Positions 25,652-34,173 of a stretch of DNA of 64,000 nucleotides are shown in pieces. A program made the translations under genes and the position numbers. Position 1 is the stretch's first letter. Each line of letters starts with the position of its first letter. The notes under the pieces are model-generated. The model had not been told where the DNA came from, searched no databases, and worked only from the letters and a program-made list of their open reading frames with translations. This DNA comes from Thalassococcus profundi. GTDB lineage: Bacteria; Pseudomonadota; Alphaproteobacteria; Rhodobacterales; Rhodobacteraceae. The DNA lies in NCBI RefSeq assembly GCF_003344785.1, contig NZ_QPMK01000009.1, positions 93,771 through 157,770 of the forward strand, given 5' to 3'.

Positions 25652-26604
25652 GTTTCGCCGCGCCCTGGCTCGCGCTGCTGCTGCCCCTGCCCCTCCTGCT
25701 GCTGGCGCTGCTGCCCGCGCGGTCGCAACGCGCCGGCGCGGTGGCCCTGCCCCCTGCCATCGCCGCGGGTTTCGTCGCCGCAGAGAGCACCCCGGCCCGC
25801 CGCCATGGCACCGGCATCCTGCTGTTCGTCGCCTGGGCCGCGCTGGTCGCGGGGCTGACGGGCCCCCGGCAGGAACGGGTGCTGGACGTGGTCCCGGCCT
25901 CAGGCCGCGACATCGTGCTGGCGCTGGACCTTTCAGGGTCGATGGAACGCGAGGATTTCGACCTCGACGGCGCGCAGGTGTCGCGCCTTGCCGCGGTGCA
26001 GGCGGTGGGCGCGGGCTTTGTCCGGGGCCGCACCGGCGACCGGGTGGGTCTCGTGGTCTTTGGCGATCGGGCCTACGTGGCGGCGGCGCTCACCCATGAC
26101 GTCGCCGCCGCCGCGAGGGTGATCGAGACGGCGCAGATCGGCGTGTCGGGCAAGTCCACCGCCATCGCGGACGGGCTGGGGCTTGCGATCCGGCGGCTGC
26201 GCGACCGCGAGGCGGAGAGCCGGGTGATCATCCTGCTGTCGGACGGGCAGGACACCACCGGCGCCGTCGACCCCGTCGCCGCAGCGGCCACGGCGCAGAG
26301 CCTGGGCATCCGCATATATACCATCGCGCTCGGCCCCGCGGACCTCGAGACCACGCCCGACGCCCGCGACGCCGTGGACAGCGAAACCCTGCGCGAAATC
26401 GCAGAGGCCTCGGGCGGCGAAACCTTCCGCGTGCGCACCACCGAAGACCTCGCCGCCGTCACCGCCGCCATCGACCGGCTGGAGCCGAGCCTTGCCGACG
26501 CGCCGCCGGTCCGGGCCTGGCAGGTCTACTGGCCTTGGTGCGCCGGCAGCGCGCTGGCGTGCCTGTTCGCGGCCCTGGCGCTGCATGGACGCGAGGCCAC
26601 ATGA
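25648..26604 (+). CDS. VWA-domain membrane protein (BatA-like)
   Basis: A 318-residue protein with an N-terminal membrane segment (APWLALLLPLPLLLLALLPA), a second near residues 53-71, a VWA domain from about residue 90, and a C-terminal membrane segment (VYWPWCAGSALACLFAALAL). The metal-ion-dependent adhesion site is complete: DLSGSMERED (DxSxS), the threonine in GKSTAIADG and the aspartate in LLSDGQDTTG. The VWA domain should face the periplasm. It corresponds to BatA, or MxaC in methylotroph clusters. Start and stop overlap neighbours by four bases. Confidence 0.88.
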   Translation: MSFAAPWLALLLPLPLLLLALLPARSQRAGAVALPPAIAAGFVAAESTPARRHGTGILLFVAWAALVAGLTGPRQERVLDVVPASGRDIVLALDLSGSMEREDFDLDGAQVSRLAAVQAVGAGFVRGRTGDRVGLVVFGDRAYVAAALTHDVAAAARVIETAQIGVSGKSTAIADGLGLAIRRLRDREAESRVIILLSDGQDTTGAVDPVAAAATAQSLGIRIYTIALGPADLETTPDARDAVDSETLREIAEASGGETFRVRTTEDLAAVTAAIDRLEPSLADAPPVRAWQVYWPWCAGSALACLFAALALHGREAT

Positions 26605-27533
26605 CCGGCGGCGATCTCATCCTGATGCGGCCGCTCTGGCTGATCGGCATTCCGGCAGCGCTTCTGCTTGGGGCGTTGGCGGCGCGAACTGCGCACGGGC
26701 TGGCCGCCTGGCAACGGATCACCGACCCGGCATTGCTGGCGGCGCTGCGCGCTCGTGGCCACGTCACCGAACCCGGTCGCGACGCCACCCCGTGGCTGCT
26801 GGCGCTGGCGGCGGCGCTGGTCGCGGCGGGCCTTTCCGGCCCGGCCACCCGCGACGGCGACGCGCCGGTGCTGCGCAACCTCGACGCGGTGATGATCCTG
26901 CTCGACCTCTCGCCCTCGGTCACCGAAGGCGGCGGGCTCGACGATGCGCAGGCGGCGGTGTCGCGGCTGATCGACACCCACGGCACCCGGCCGGTGGCGC
27001 TGGCGGTCTACACGTCCGAAAGCTTTCTGGTGAGCGTGCCCACCGAGGACCCCGCCGCCCTGCAGACCGTTGTCGCCGTCTCGGATGCGCAGACCATGCC
27101 GCTGGGCGGCAGCCGTCCCGACCGCGCGCTGACGATGGCGTGGCAGGTGCTGTCGGACGCCGCGGCGGCGCAGCCGGACGTGGTGCTGGTCTCGGATGGC
27201 GGCGGCGTCGGCCCCGAGGCGCTGGACCTCGCCCGGCAGATGGCGGCGGAGGGGCTGCGCGTTTCGACCGTCTTCGTCGCTCCGGAGGCCGCGCCCTACG
27301 GCATGCCGCCTGCCACGCCCGAGGCGCTGGAGGGTCTGGCCCGTGCGGGCGGCGGGATCACGACCGCCGCGACGGACCTGTCCGGCCTCGAGGCATTCTT
27401 GGACGAACGGCGCGGCGACGGGGCCGCCGACCCGGCGCTGCGCAACCTGCGCTACGCGGATCACGGCCCGTGGCTGCTGGCCCTGGCGCTGCTGCCGCTG
27501 GCCCTGCTCTTCCGCCGCCGGAGGCCCGCATGA
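26601..27533 (+). CDS. Second VWA-domain membrane protein (BatB-like)
   Basis: A 310-residue paralogue with membrane segments at the N-terminus (LWLIGIPAALLLGALAA), near residues 70-85 and at the C-terminus (LLALALLPLALLF), the last followed by a basic tail. The VWA motif is LLDLSPSVTEGG, a DxSxS with proline inside, and VLVSDGGGVGPEA supplies the second aspartate. It likely pairs with the preceding VWA protein, as BatA/BatB do. Positioned by ATGA overlaps on both sides. Confidence 0.87.
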   Translation: MTGGDLILMRPLWLIGIPAALLLGALAARTAHGLAAWQRITDPALLAALRARGHVTEPGRDATPWLLALAAALVAAGLSGPATRDGDAPVLRNLDAVMILLDLSPSVTEGGGLDDAQAAVSRLIDTHGTRPVALAVYTSESFLVSVPTEDPAALQTVVAVSDAQTMPLGGSRPDRALTMAWQVLSDAAAAQPDVVLVSDGGGVGPEALDLARQMAAEGLRVSTVFVAPEAAPYGMPPATPEALEGLARAGGGITTAATDLSGLEAFLDERRGDGAADPALRNLRYADHGPWLLALALLPLALLFRRRRPA

Positions 27534-28183
27534 CCCGGCGTACGCTCATCCTTTTGGCCGCCGCGCTGATCTGCGGCGCATTGGCCGGACCCGAGGCCTG
27601 GGCCAAGCTGATCTGGCGCGCCGGGGCACCTCAGCTCGCCCTGCCGCTGATCCGCGACGAAGCCGCCCGGGGGGCCGCGCTCTACCAGGCGGGGCGCTAT
27701 GCCGAGGCCGATGCCGCCTTTGCCGCCGTGGGCCGCAGCGCCACCTACAACCGCGGCCTGACGCTGGCCGCGACCGGCGACCATGCGCTGTCGGTCGCCT
27801 ATTTCGACGCGGTGCTCTTTGCCGACCAGTACGACGCCGATGCCCGCCACAACCGCGACACGGTGGCGGCGCTGGTCGAGCCGGTGATCGGCGAGGCGAT
27901 GGGCCATGGCCGGATCGAGACGATCCTGACACAGTCCGGCGTGGAAACCGCCGCGTTCGACCCCGACGACCCGGCGCAGCCGATCCAGGCCGCCGAGCGT
28001 GACCCAAACCGCCGCAGCCTCAAGAAATCCGTCACCGGCGAACGCACCGCCGCCGCCGACCTTGGCTGGCTCGACACGCTGGCCGACGCACCCGGCGCTT
28101 ACCTGCAAAGCCGCCTGGCCGCCGAACTGGAACGCCGCCGCCGCGATGGCGAGGCCTTTCTCGAGGAGCAGGACCGATGGTGA
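27530..28183 (+). CDS. TPR-like periplasmic protein (BatC/MxaK-like)
   Basis: A 217-residue protein with a signal peptide or anchor (TLILLAAALICGALAGPEAWA) and a short helical repeat region (RGAALYQAGRYAEADAAFAAVGRSATYNRGLTLAATGDHALSVAYFDAVL) typical of tetratricopeptide folds. The C-terminus is charged (LERRRRDGEAFLEEQDRW). Position after two VWA genes matches BatC in aerotolerance operons or MxaK in methylotrophs. Overlaps the next gene by seven bases. Confidence 0.75.
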   Translation: MTRRTLILLAAALICGALAGPEAWAKLIWRAGAPQLALPLIRDEAARGAALYQAGRYAEADAAFAAVGRSATYNRGLTLAATGDHALSVAYFDAVLFADQYDADARHNRDTVAALVEPVIGEAMGHGRIETILTQSGVETAAFDPDDPAQPIQAAERDPNRRSLKKSVTGERTAAADLGWLDTLADAPGAYLQSRLAAELERRRRDGEAFLEEQDRW

Positions 28184-29466
28184 GGCTGATCCTGATGCTG
28201 GTGCTGCTGGCCGCGCCGGTCCTTGCGCAGGACCGCGGCACGCTGCAGCTGGAGCTGGTGCTCGACCCGCGCGAGGCCGCCCCGATCGAAGGCGAGATGA
28301 TCCTCGCCACGATCCGCGGCATCTATCGCGAGACCATCACCAACGAAGAGCTGAAACTGCGCGACATGACAGATTTCGACTGGACCCGGCTGGGCCAGGA
28401 CGCCTGGACCGACGAGCGCATCGACGGCCGCATGGCCAAGGTGTTCGAACGCCGCATCGCGCTTTACCCCAAGCGTGCAGGCACTTTGGAGGTTCTGCCC
28501 ATCGCGCACGAGTTGCAGATTATCAGCATCGACGGCGTGCGCTCCACCGTGCTGGTGCGCTCCGATCCGGTGCGCCTCGAGGTGCAGGCAAAGCCCGAGG
28601 GCGCCGGCGATGACTGGTTCCCGGTGCGCGCGCTGGAGATCTCGGACAGCTGGGATGTCGATGCCGCAAGGCTGGTGGACGGCCAGAGCGTCGAACGCCG
28701 CGTGGTGCTGCGCGCGCTGGGGGCGACGCCCGAGATGATGCCGCCGCAGCCCGCCCTGCGCGAGCCGTGGCTGATCACCTTCACCCCGCCCGAAGAGCGC
28801 GATTTCCAGGTCACACCACAGGGGCCGGTCACGACGCTGACCTGGCGCTGGACGCTGCGGCCGATCACCGGCGAACCGGGCGTGCTGCCCGCCGTCACGA
28901 TCCCCTATTTCGACACCGCCGCGCGCACGGCCCGCACCGTCACCCTGCCCGCCGCCCCCATCGGCTATGCCAGCTTTGCCGACAACGCCGCGCGTGGCTG
29001 GCGCAAGGATCTGGGCGTTGGCTGGCCGCACCTGATGACCGGCGCGGCCGTCTGCCTGCTGGTGCTGGCGCTGGCGCTTCGGGACCGCGGGCTGCCGACA
29101 CATCTGCGGGACAGGTTGGAAAGGCGGCGCATGCTGCGGCGGCTCCGGCGGTATGCGCGCGCGGGCGACGCCGAAGGCTTCCGTCTGCTGGCGGCGCGAC
29201 TGCTGAATGGCGCAGGCCCGCACGCGGACCTGCGCGATATGCCGGTACTCGCGACACTCGACCGCGCGCTCTTTGGTCACGCCCGGACTGCGCCGCCGCC
29301 GCTTGGCGCGCTTTACGGGCAGGTCAAACGCGAAAAGGCGGCGTGCCTTCGGAATACCGCGCCCGATGGCCGAGCCACGGGCCGGCCTGTCACTCCGCCG
29401 CCTTCGCCTGTTTCGCCTGGCGCACCTTCCGGAACCGTTCGATGGCCGCGCAGAGATGCGAGGTGA
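28177..29466 (+). CDS. BatD-like membrane protein
   Basis: A 429-residue protein with a signal peptide (LILMLVLLAAPVLAQ), several beta-rich domains in the periplasmic part, a transmembrane segment near residues 288-303 (GAAVCLLVLALALRD) and a cytoplasmic tail. This is the BatD layout. The last 40 or so residues (proline/arginine rich, SPVSPGAPSGTVRWPRRDAR) run antisense through the 3' end of the convergent GntR gene for 77 bases, which is unusual; the family-like part ends before that. The stop may have drifted, or the tail may be real. Confidence 0.78.
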   Translation: MVRLILMLVLLAAPVLAQDRGTLQLELVLDPREAAPIEGEMILATIRGIYRETITNEELKLRDMTDFDWTRLGQDAWTDERIDGRMAKVFERRIALYPKRAGTLEVLPIAHELQIISIDGVRSTVLVRSDPVRLEVQAKPEGAGDDWFPVRALEISDSWDVDAARLVDGQSVERRVVLRALGATPEMMPPQPALREPWLITFTPPEERDFQVTPQGPVTTLTWRWTLRPITGEPGVLPAVTIPYFDTAARTARTVTLPAAPIGYASFADNAARGWRKDLGVGWPHLMTGAAVCLLVLALALRDRGLPTHLRDRLERRRMLRRLRRYARAGDAEGFRLLAARLLNGAGPHADLRDMPVLATLDRALFGHARTAPPPLGALYGQVKREKAACLRNTAPDGRATGRPVTPPPSPVSPGAPSGTVRWPRRDAR

Positions 29467-30052
29467 TCGCGGACCGGGCCCAATCCGGATTGCGTGACCG
29501 CAGGGCGTTCACGATCTCCGTGTGCTGGCGGATGCTTTCGTAGGCGTCCTGATCGGAATAGATGAAGAAGCCGCCGCTCACGAGCGGATAGTCCAGCAGG
29601 TTGGTGCCGAACATCCGGAGCCGGGCGCTGCCGCAGGCGTCGTAGAGGACCATGTGAAAATCCAGGTTCGCCGTCTGGATTTCCTCGCGGAACTGCTTGG
29701 GTTTCTGGTCCACGGCAGCCGCGATCCGGGCGTTCAGCGCGTCCATCCGGTCCAGCTGTTCATAGGTGATGTTGCGGGCCGCCCAGGCCGCGGCCTGGCC
29801 TTCCGCCAGAACCCGCAGCTCGAAGATTTCCTCGGTGTCGCTGTCGCGCCATTCGCTGACGATGGCACCGCGGTTCGGCGCGGCCTCGAGCAGACCTTCG
29901 GTGACCAGCCGCTGGATCGCGGCGCGCACCGGGGTCCGGCTGATGCCGAACTCCGACGCCACGTGTTCTTCCCTGAGCTTGAAACCGGGATCGTAATGCC
30001 CGGCGATCAGGCGCCGCCGCAACTCCGTGTGCAAATCGTCGCTGACACTCAT
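29390..30052 (-). CDS. GntR-family (FCD) transcription regulator
   Basis: A 220-residue regulator with an N-terminal winged helix (LHTELRRRLIAGHYDPGFKLREEHVASEFGISRTPVRAAIQRLVTEGLL) and an FCD effector domain with metal/ligand-binding positions (LRVLAEGQAAAWAARN, NLDFHMVLYDACG, HTEIVNALRSRN). FCD regulators usually sense small carboxylic acids. It is last in the minus-strand tctCBA group, 12 bases from tctA, so it probably controls this transporter and the divergent enzyme genes at 33316. A candidate operator lies at 33127. Confidence 0.9.
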   Translation of the reverse strand: MSVSDDLHTELRRRLIAGHYDPGFKLREEHVASEFGISRTPVRAAIQRLVTEGLLEAAPNRGAIVSEWRDSDTEEIFELRVLAEGQAAAWAARNITYEQLDRMDALNARIAAAVDQKPKQFREEIQTANLDFHMVLYDACGSARLRMFGTNLLDYPLVSGGFFIYSDQDAYESIRQHTEIVNALRSRNPDWARSAITSHLCAAIERFRKVRQAKQAKAAE

Positions 30053-30064
30053 CGGGACACCTCT

Positions 30065-31576
30065 TTAGTCGCTCTCCTTCGGCGCGTCCGAAGTCCCGCC
30101 CCGGCGCCAGTTTACTTTCGGGAGCCACGGCGACGCAAGCGCCACAAGGGCCAGCAGCGCCAGGACGATCGAGATCGGGCTTTGCAGCAGGTAGGCGAAA
30201 TTGTCCTGCGAGATCAGCAGGGAGCGGCGCAGGTTTTCCTCGGAAATCGGCCCCAGGATCACGGCCAGAACCGCCGGAGCCCTAGGGATAGCCATCTTCT
30301 CCATGGCAAAGCCGACCAGGCCGAAGGCCAGCATCAGGATCACCTCGAAGACGCTGTTGTGTATCGCGTAGACGCCCACGACCGTCAGCGCCAGGATGAT
30401 CGGCCCCAAGAGCTGGCGCGGCACGCGCAGCACGTTGACATAGGCCCTGGCGCCGAGCTTGCCGATCACGAACATCAGCCCCGAGGTGACGAGCATGGTC
30501 AGCATGAACCCGTAGGTGATGTCCGCATTGCCGCGGAACAGGTCCGGCCCCGGCCGCAAGCCATGCACCAGCAGCGCCCCCAGGATCACCGCGGCCACGG
30601 CGTTGCCCGGGATGCCGAGCGTCAGCGCCGGGATCAGCGTGGCGCCGGTGTCGGCGTTGTTGGCGCATTCGGGTGCGGCCAGCCCCGCCGGTTCGCCCTT
30701 GCCCCAGTTGTCCTTGTTGCGCGAATACCGGCGCTCTTCCTGCCAGGCCAGCAGCGCGGCGATGTTGCCGCCGAGGGCCGGGATCAGGCCGACGGTCAGG
30801 CCGATGGCAGAGGCGCGGATCCATGTGGGGACAAGGCTGGACCAGCGAAAGCCCTTGGCCGCTTCGCCCAGGTCGACGTCCCCCGCTTGGATCGCGTTCT
30901 TGCCGAGCAGCAGGTCGATGGCCGGGGGGATGGCGTAGAGGCCGGTGAGCAGAACGACGATATGGATGCCCGACAGGAATTCGACCGTGCCGAAGGTAAA
31001 GCGTTCGTTGCCGCTGATTCCGTCAATGCCGACGATGCCGATGCAGAGGCCGAAACAGGCCGACAGGATGCCCTTGGCCGGGTTCCCCGCGAGCATGATC
31101 GCGATCGTGGTCATGCCGAAGACCGCGAGCCAGAAATAGTCGGCCGGGCCGAAGGTCAGCGCGACCAGCGCCAGCGGCGGCGCCACGAGCAGCAGGACAA
31201 CCGCGCTCACGGCGCTGCCGATGGACGAGGACACCAGCGAGATGTCCAGCGCCTGCCGCGCCTTGCCCTGCTTGGCCATTTCGTGCCCGTCGAAGACGGT
31301 GGCGACCCCGGCGGGCGTTCCGGGGATACGCAGCAGGATCGCCGGGATCGAGCCGCCGTACATGGACCCGTTGTAGATCCCGGCGATCATGCCCAGGGCC
31401 ACCAGCGGCTCCATGGTGAAGGTCAGCGGGATCAGGACCGCGATGCCCATGGTCGCCGAGAGACCCGGCAGGGCGCCGACCGCGATCCCGACGGCGGTGC
31501 CGACGATCATCGCCAGGATCACATAGGGGTCGAGCAGGCCCGGCGCCGCGTTCACGATGTTGAGAAAGGTGTCCAT
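30065..31576 (-). CDS. tctA: Tripartite tricarboxylate transporter, large membrane subunit TctA
   Basis: A 503-residue inner-membrane protein with about 10-12 hydrophobic spans. TctA motifs are GTAVGIAVGALPGLSATMGIAVLIPLTF, YNGSMYGGSIPAILLRIPGTP and the second half equivalent NNADTGATLIPALTLGIPGNAVAAVILGAL. It imports a carboxylate with TctB and a periplasmic TctC. The gene is intact, in contrast to tctB and tctC next to it. Its ATG (31574-31576) follows the tctB natural stop by three bases. Confidence 0.93.
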   Translation of the reverse strand: MDTFLNIVNAAPGLLDPYVILAMIVGTAVGIAVGALPGLSATMGIAVLIPLTFTMEPLVALGMIAGIYNGSMYGGSIPAILLRIPGTPAGVATVFDGHEMAKQGKARQALDISLVSSSIGSAVSAVVLLLVAPPLALVALTFGPADYFWLAVFGMTTIAIMLAGNPAKGILSACFGLCIGIVGIDGISGNERFTFGTVEFLSGIHIVVLLTGLYAIPPAIDLLLGKNAIQAGDVDLGEAAKGFRWSSLVPTWIRASAIGLTVGLIPALGGNIAALLAWQEERRYSRNKDNWGKGEPAGLAAPECANNADTGATLIPALTLGIPGNAVAAVILGALLVHGLRPGPDLFRGNADITYGFMLTMLVTSGLMFVIGKLGARAYVNVLRVPRQLLGPIILALTVVGVYAIHNSVFEVILMLAFGLVGFAMEKMAIPRAPAVLAVILGPISEENLRRSLLISQDNFAYLLQSPISIVLALLALVALASPWLPKVNWRRGGTSDAPKESD

Positions 31577-31579
31577 GGC

Positions 31580-32039
31580 TCAGACTCCGAACAGCGACAA
31601 CAGGGCTTCCTCGGGCAAGCGGGACGCGCAGCAGGAGCCGGAAGACGGCATAAAGGACCAGGGTAAAGCTCAGCGTGGTCAGCAGGATGACTTTCGTTTC
31701 GCGGTAGCCCAGCATCCAGGCGACGGCGGGCACCATGATCACCGTCGAGGCGAAGAACCCCAGCCAGACGAGCCCCGCGACATAAACCGCGCCCACGGCG
31801 AGGATCAGCGCGAAGCGCGACAGGTCAGCGCCCGTCGCCTCCAGCCGCTCTGCCCGGCCGGCGGCCAGGATGCGTGTCGACTGGAGCGCTCAGAAGCAGC
31901 ACATCACGAACCCGATGCCGGAGGCGGCGGCGGGCATGTAGGCGGAGCGGCCGCTGTAGCCGATGCCCTGCAGAAACACGACCGCGAATAACACGGCGAA
32001 AACTCCGGCGGCGGCCAGTTCGATTGTGCTGCGGTTCAT
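31580..32039 (-). pseudogene. tctB: tctB, small transporter subunit, broken by a stop and a frameshift
   Basis: Reading from ATG 32039 gives MNRSTIELAAAGVFAVLF and further membrane-type sequence, then an in-frame TGA at 31890-31892 after about 49 codons. The frame continues past it (ALQSTRILAAG ... GAVYVAGLVWLGFF ... VLYAVFRLLLRVPL) and then misses its natural end: one extra base near 31617-31618 turns VPLPEEALLSLFGV-stop into read-through. The natural TGA (31580-31582) is three bases before tctA. The 460-base span is one base longer than a whole number of codons, as expected for a single insertion. Two lesions make function unlikely unless they are sequencing errors. Confidence 0.85.
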
Positions 32040-32110
32040 GGGTCTCCTCCCGAAGCCGGCAAAATTGGACTGCGCCCCCCGGACCGAGCCGGGGACCGCA
32101 GGATGTCAGA

Positions 32111-33072
32111 TCACTGCACCCAGGGGTTCTCGTCCCAGATCTGCTGCAGGTTCTCGCCGAGCGAACCCAGGTAGTCCTGGAAACCCGCAGCGTCGCGATA
32201 GGCCAGCGGCAGTTTCTGATTCTCCGCCGCCTCGAGGAATTCCGGGTCCTCGATGGTCTTCGCGATGGCGTCCTGAAGGGCGTTCAACGCCTCTTCGGGA
32301 ATGCCCGCCGGGGCGCCGATGCCACGGTCGGAGCCCATGACCACCTCGTAGCCCTGTTCGGCAAAGGTCGGTACGTCCGGCGCGCCGTCCCAACGCTCTT
32401 CGTCCATCTGCCCCAGCGACACCAGTTCGCCCTGGTTCACCAGGTCGATGGCTTCGCTGATGTTCATGGCTGCCATGGTGATATGCCCGCCCAGAACCGC
32501 GGCGCGGACATCCGCGGCACCGGGGAACGGAACGTGGGTCATCTCGATCCCGGCGATGCGCGAGAATTGCAGCGCCGCCAGGTGATCGTCGCCGCCGGTG
32601 CCAGACGTGCCATAGGTCACCGCGCCCGGGTTTTCCTTGGCATAGGCCACCAGTTCGTCGAGCGACGTGAACTCCGACCCGGGCCGGACGTTGAATGCGC
32701 CGGGATCATAGACGACGTTCGACACCGCCTGGATATCCTCCATCGTGTAGCGCGTGTCGCGGGAGATCGGGATGGTAAGGATGTTGGGCGTGTTGATGAA
32801 CACGATCGTGTAGCCGTCGGGGTCGGCGCGGGCGAGGTCGGTAAAGCCGATCTCGCCGCCTGCACCGGGCTTGTTGACCACCACGACCGACGCATCGTTG
32901 CCGAGGTATTTCTCGATGAAGGGCGCTAGCGTGCGCGCGGCGGTGTCGGTTCCGCCGCCGGCCGAATAGGCGACGATCATCTCGATCGGCCGTTCCGGAT
33001 ACTCGCCGAATGCCGCGGATGCCGTCAGCGTCGCAAGGCTCGCGGCCATCGCGATCTTCAGGGTCTTTTCAT
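32111..33072 (-). pseudogene. tctC: tctC, periplasmic carboxylate-binding protein, frameshifted at the start
   Basis: The mature protein is well preserved: YPERPIEMIVAYSAGGGTDTAAR, VVNKPGAGGEIGFTDLA, YGTSGTGGDDHLAALQF, the TctC/Bug fold. The best start, ATG 33072, follows GGGAGG, but codes ATG AAA AGA CCC TGA. One more A in the A run would give MKKTLKIAMAASLATLTASAAFG, a perfect signal peptide in frame with the rest. The span of 962 bases is one short of whole codons, as expected. An internal ATG at 33049 could still give a protein, but with a shortened signal peptide lacking its basic N-terminus. It is either a young pseudogene or a homopolymer read error. Confidence 0.82.
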
Positions 33073-33315
33073 GGGTTCCTCCCGTTCAACGTTTTCGGTT
33101 GCCGCCAGGGCTTGCCTCGGAGCGACTGTATTTCGGATACAATAGTTACGGCTTTCTGCCCATGAGATCAGCAACTCATAAAATAACATATTCTATTATA
33201 TTGTTTTTGTGAGATATTAATACGGCAATCCAGCAAGATCGTCCATCTTGTTGTTTTTTGATTATCTTTTTGTCTCTGGATTGTACTCTTGTCCCGCCAC
33301 TGGAGGGGCAGGATC
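33073..33315. promoter_or_regulatory. Divergent AT-rich promoter region of the carboxylate locus
   Basis: About 240 bases between tctC (minus) and the dehydrogenase genes (plus), strongly AT-rich from 33165 to 33290. At 33127-33141 there is an inverted repeat TGTAT-N5-ATACA, a shape used by GntR-family proteins, and the GntR gene of this locus is the likely binder. No small gene is evident. Confidence 0.5.
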
Positions 33316-34173
33316 GTGAGCGTCACAGAATCCACACAAGACATCGTGCTGATCGGTTTCGGAGAGGTCGGACGCGCCTTCGGGGTGCAGATCGAAAGCA
33401 CGGGGATCACTTCCCGCTACGTCGATCCGGTGGCGCACGGCACCCACGGAAGCCGCAACGTCAGCGCCGCGCTGCCGTCGCCGATGCAGTCGGGCACGCT
33501 GGTGCTGGGCGCGGTGCCCTCGGCCGCGGCGACGGCGGTGGCCCGCGACCTGGCGACACGAGACGAATCGATCCTCTACGTGGACCTGACCTCTTCTCCG
33601 CAGGGGCTGATGCGCGACTGCGCCGCGCTCTTCGACACGCGCCCGTCCGATTTCGTCGACGGCGCCATCATGGGCTCCGTCGATCTGTCGGGCTCGGGCG
33701 CGCCCGTGCTTCTTTCGGGTCCGGCGGCGGACCGGGCCTGTGCCGCGCTTTCCACGCTCGGCTTCTCGGCCAAGGCGCTGCCCGCGTCGCAGGCGGGGGA
33801 TGCCTGCGGCGTCAAGCTGCTGCGCACCCTGATGACAAAGGGCATCGAGGCGCTGGCCGTCGAATGTTTCGCAGCCGCCCGGGGCATGGGTCTCGAAGAG
33901 GAGTTGCGCGCCAACCTGTCGGACATCGGCGCCCGGCCGTTTCCCAGCCTCCTCGATGCCATGGTGCGGACGCACATGATCCACGCCCCGCGCCGCCAGC
34001 ACGAAGTCGAGGCGGCGATCGGTCAGGCCCGGTCGCTGGGCCTGAAGACGCCGGTCACCGACGCGGTGCTGGTCGCCTACCGGCAAACCGCCCGGCGCAT
34101 CGACAGCGAACGGCCCCCGGCCCCCGGCTCGGTCGCCGAGGCCGTGTCCTGGCTCGCCGGATCGCTGAGATGA
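33316..34173 (+). CDS. NAD(P)-binding dehydrogenase with DUF1932-type C-terminal domain
   Basis: A 285-residue protein of the 6-phosphogluconate/beta-hydroxyacid dehydrogenase-like group. The N-terminus has a dinucleotide-binding motif (IVLIGFGEVGRAFG). The C-terminal helical domain (KLLRTLMTKGIEALAVECFAAARGMGLEEEL) matches DUF1932. GTG 33316 is preferred because GGAGGGG lies seven bases upstream; a TTG at 33289 is a weaker choice. It opens the plus-strand enzyme group and overlaps the next gene (ATGA). It probably oxidises or reduces a hydroxy acid imported by the local transporters; substrate unknown. Confidence 0.85.
   Translation: MSVTESTQDIVLIGFGEVGRAFGVQIESTGITSRYVDPVAHGTHGSRNVSAALPSPMQSGTLVLGAVPSAAATAVARDLATRDESILYVDLTSSPQGLMRDCAALFDTRPSDFVDGAIMGSVDLSGSGAPVLLSGPAADRACAALSTLGFSAKALPASQAGDACGVKLLRTLMTKGIEALAVECFAAARGMGLEEELRANLSDIGARPFPSLLDAMVRTHMIHAPRRQHEVEAAIGQARSLGLKTPVTDAVLVAYRQTARRIDSERPPAPGSVAEAVSWLAGSLR

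Noticed and set aside
29522..31666. 714-codon plus-strand frame opposite tctA and gntR
   Set aside because: His/Asp/Arg-rich shadow composition typical of antisense frames; both real genes are on the minus strand.
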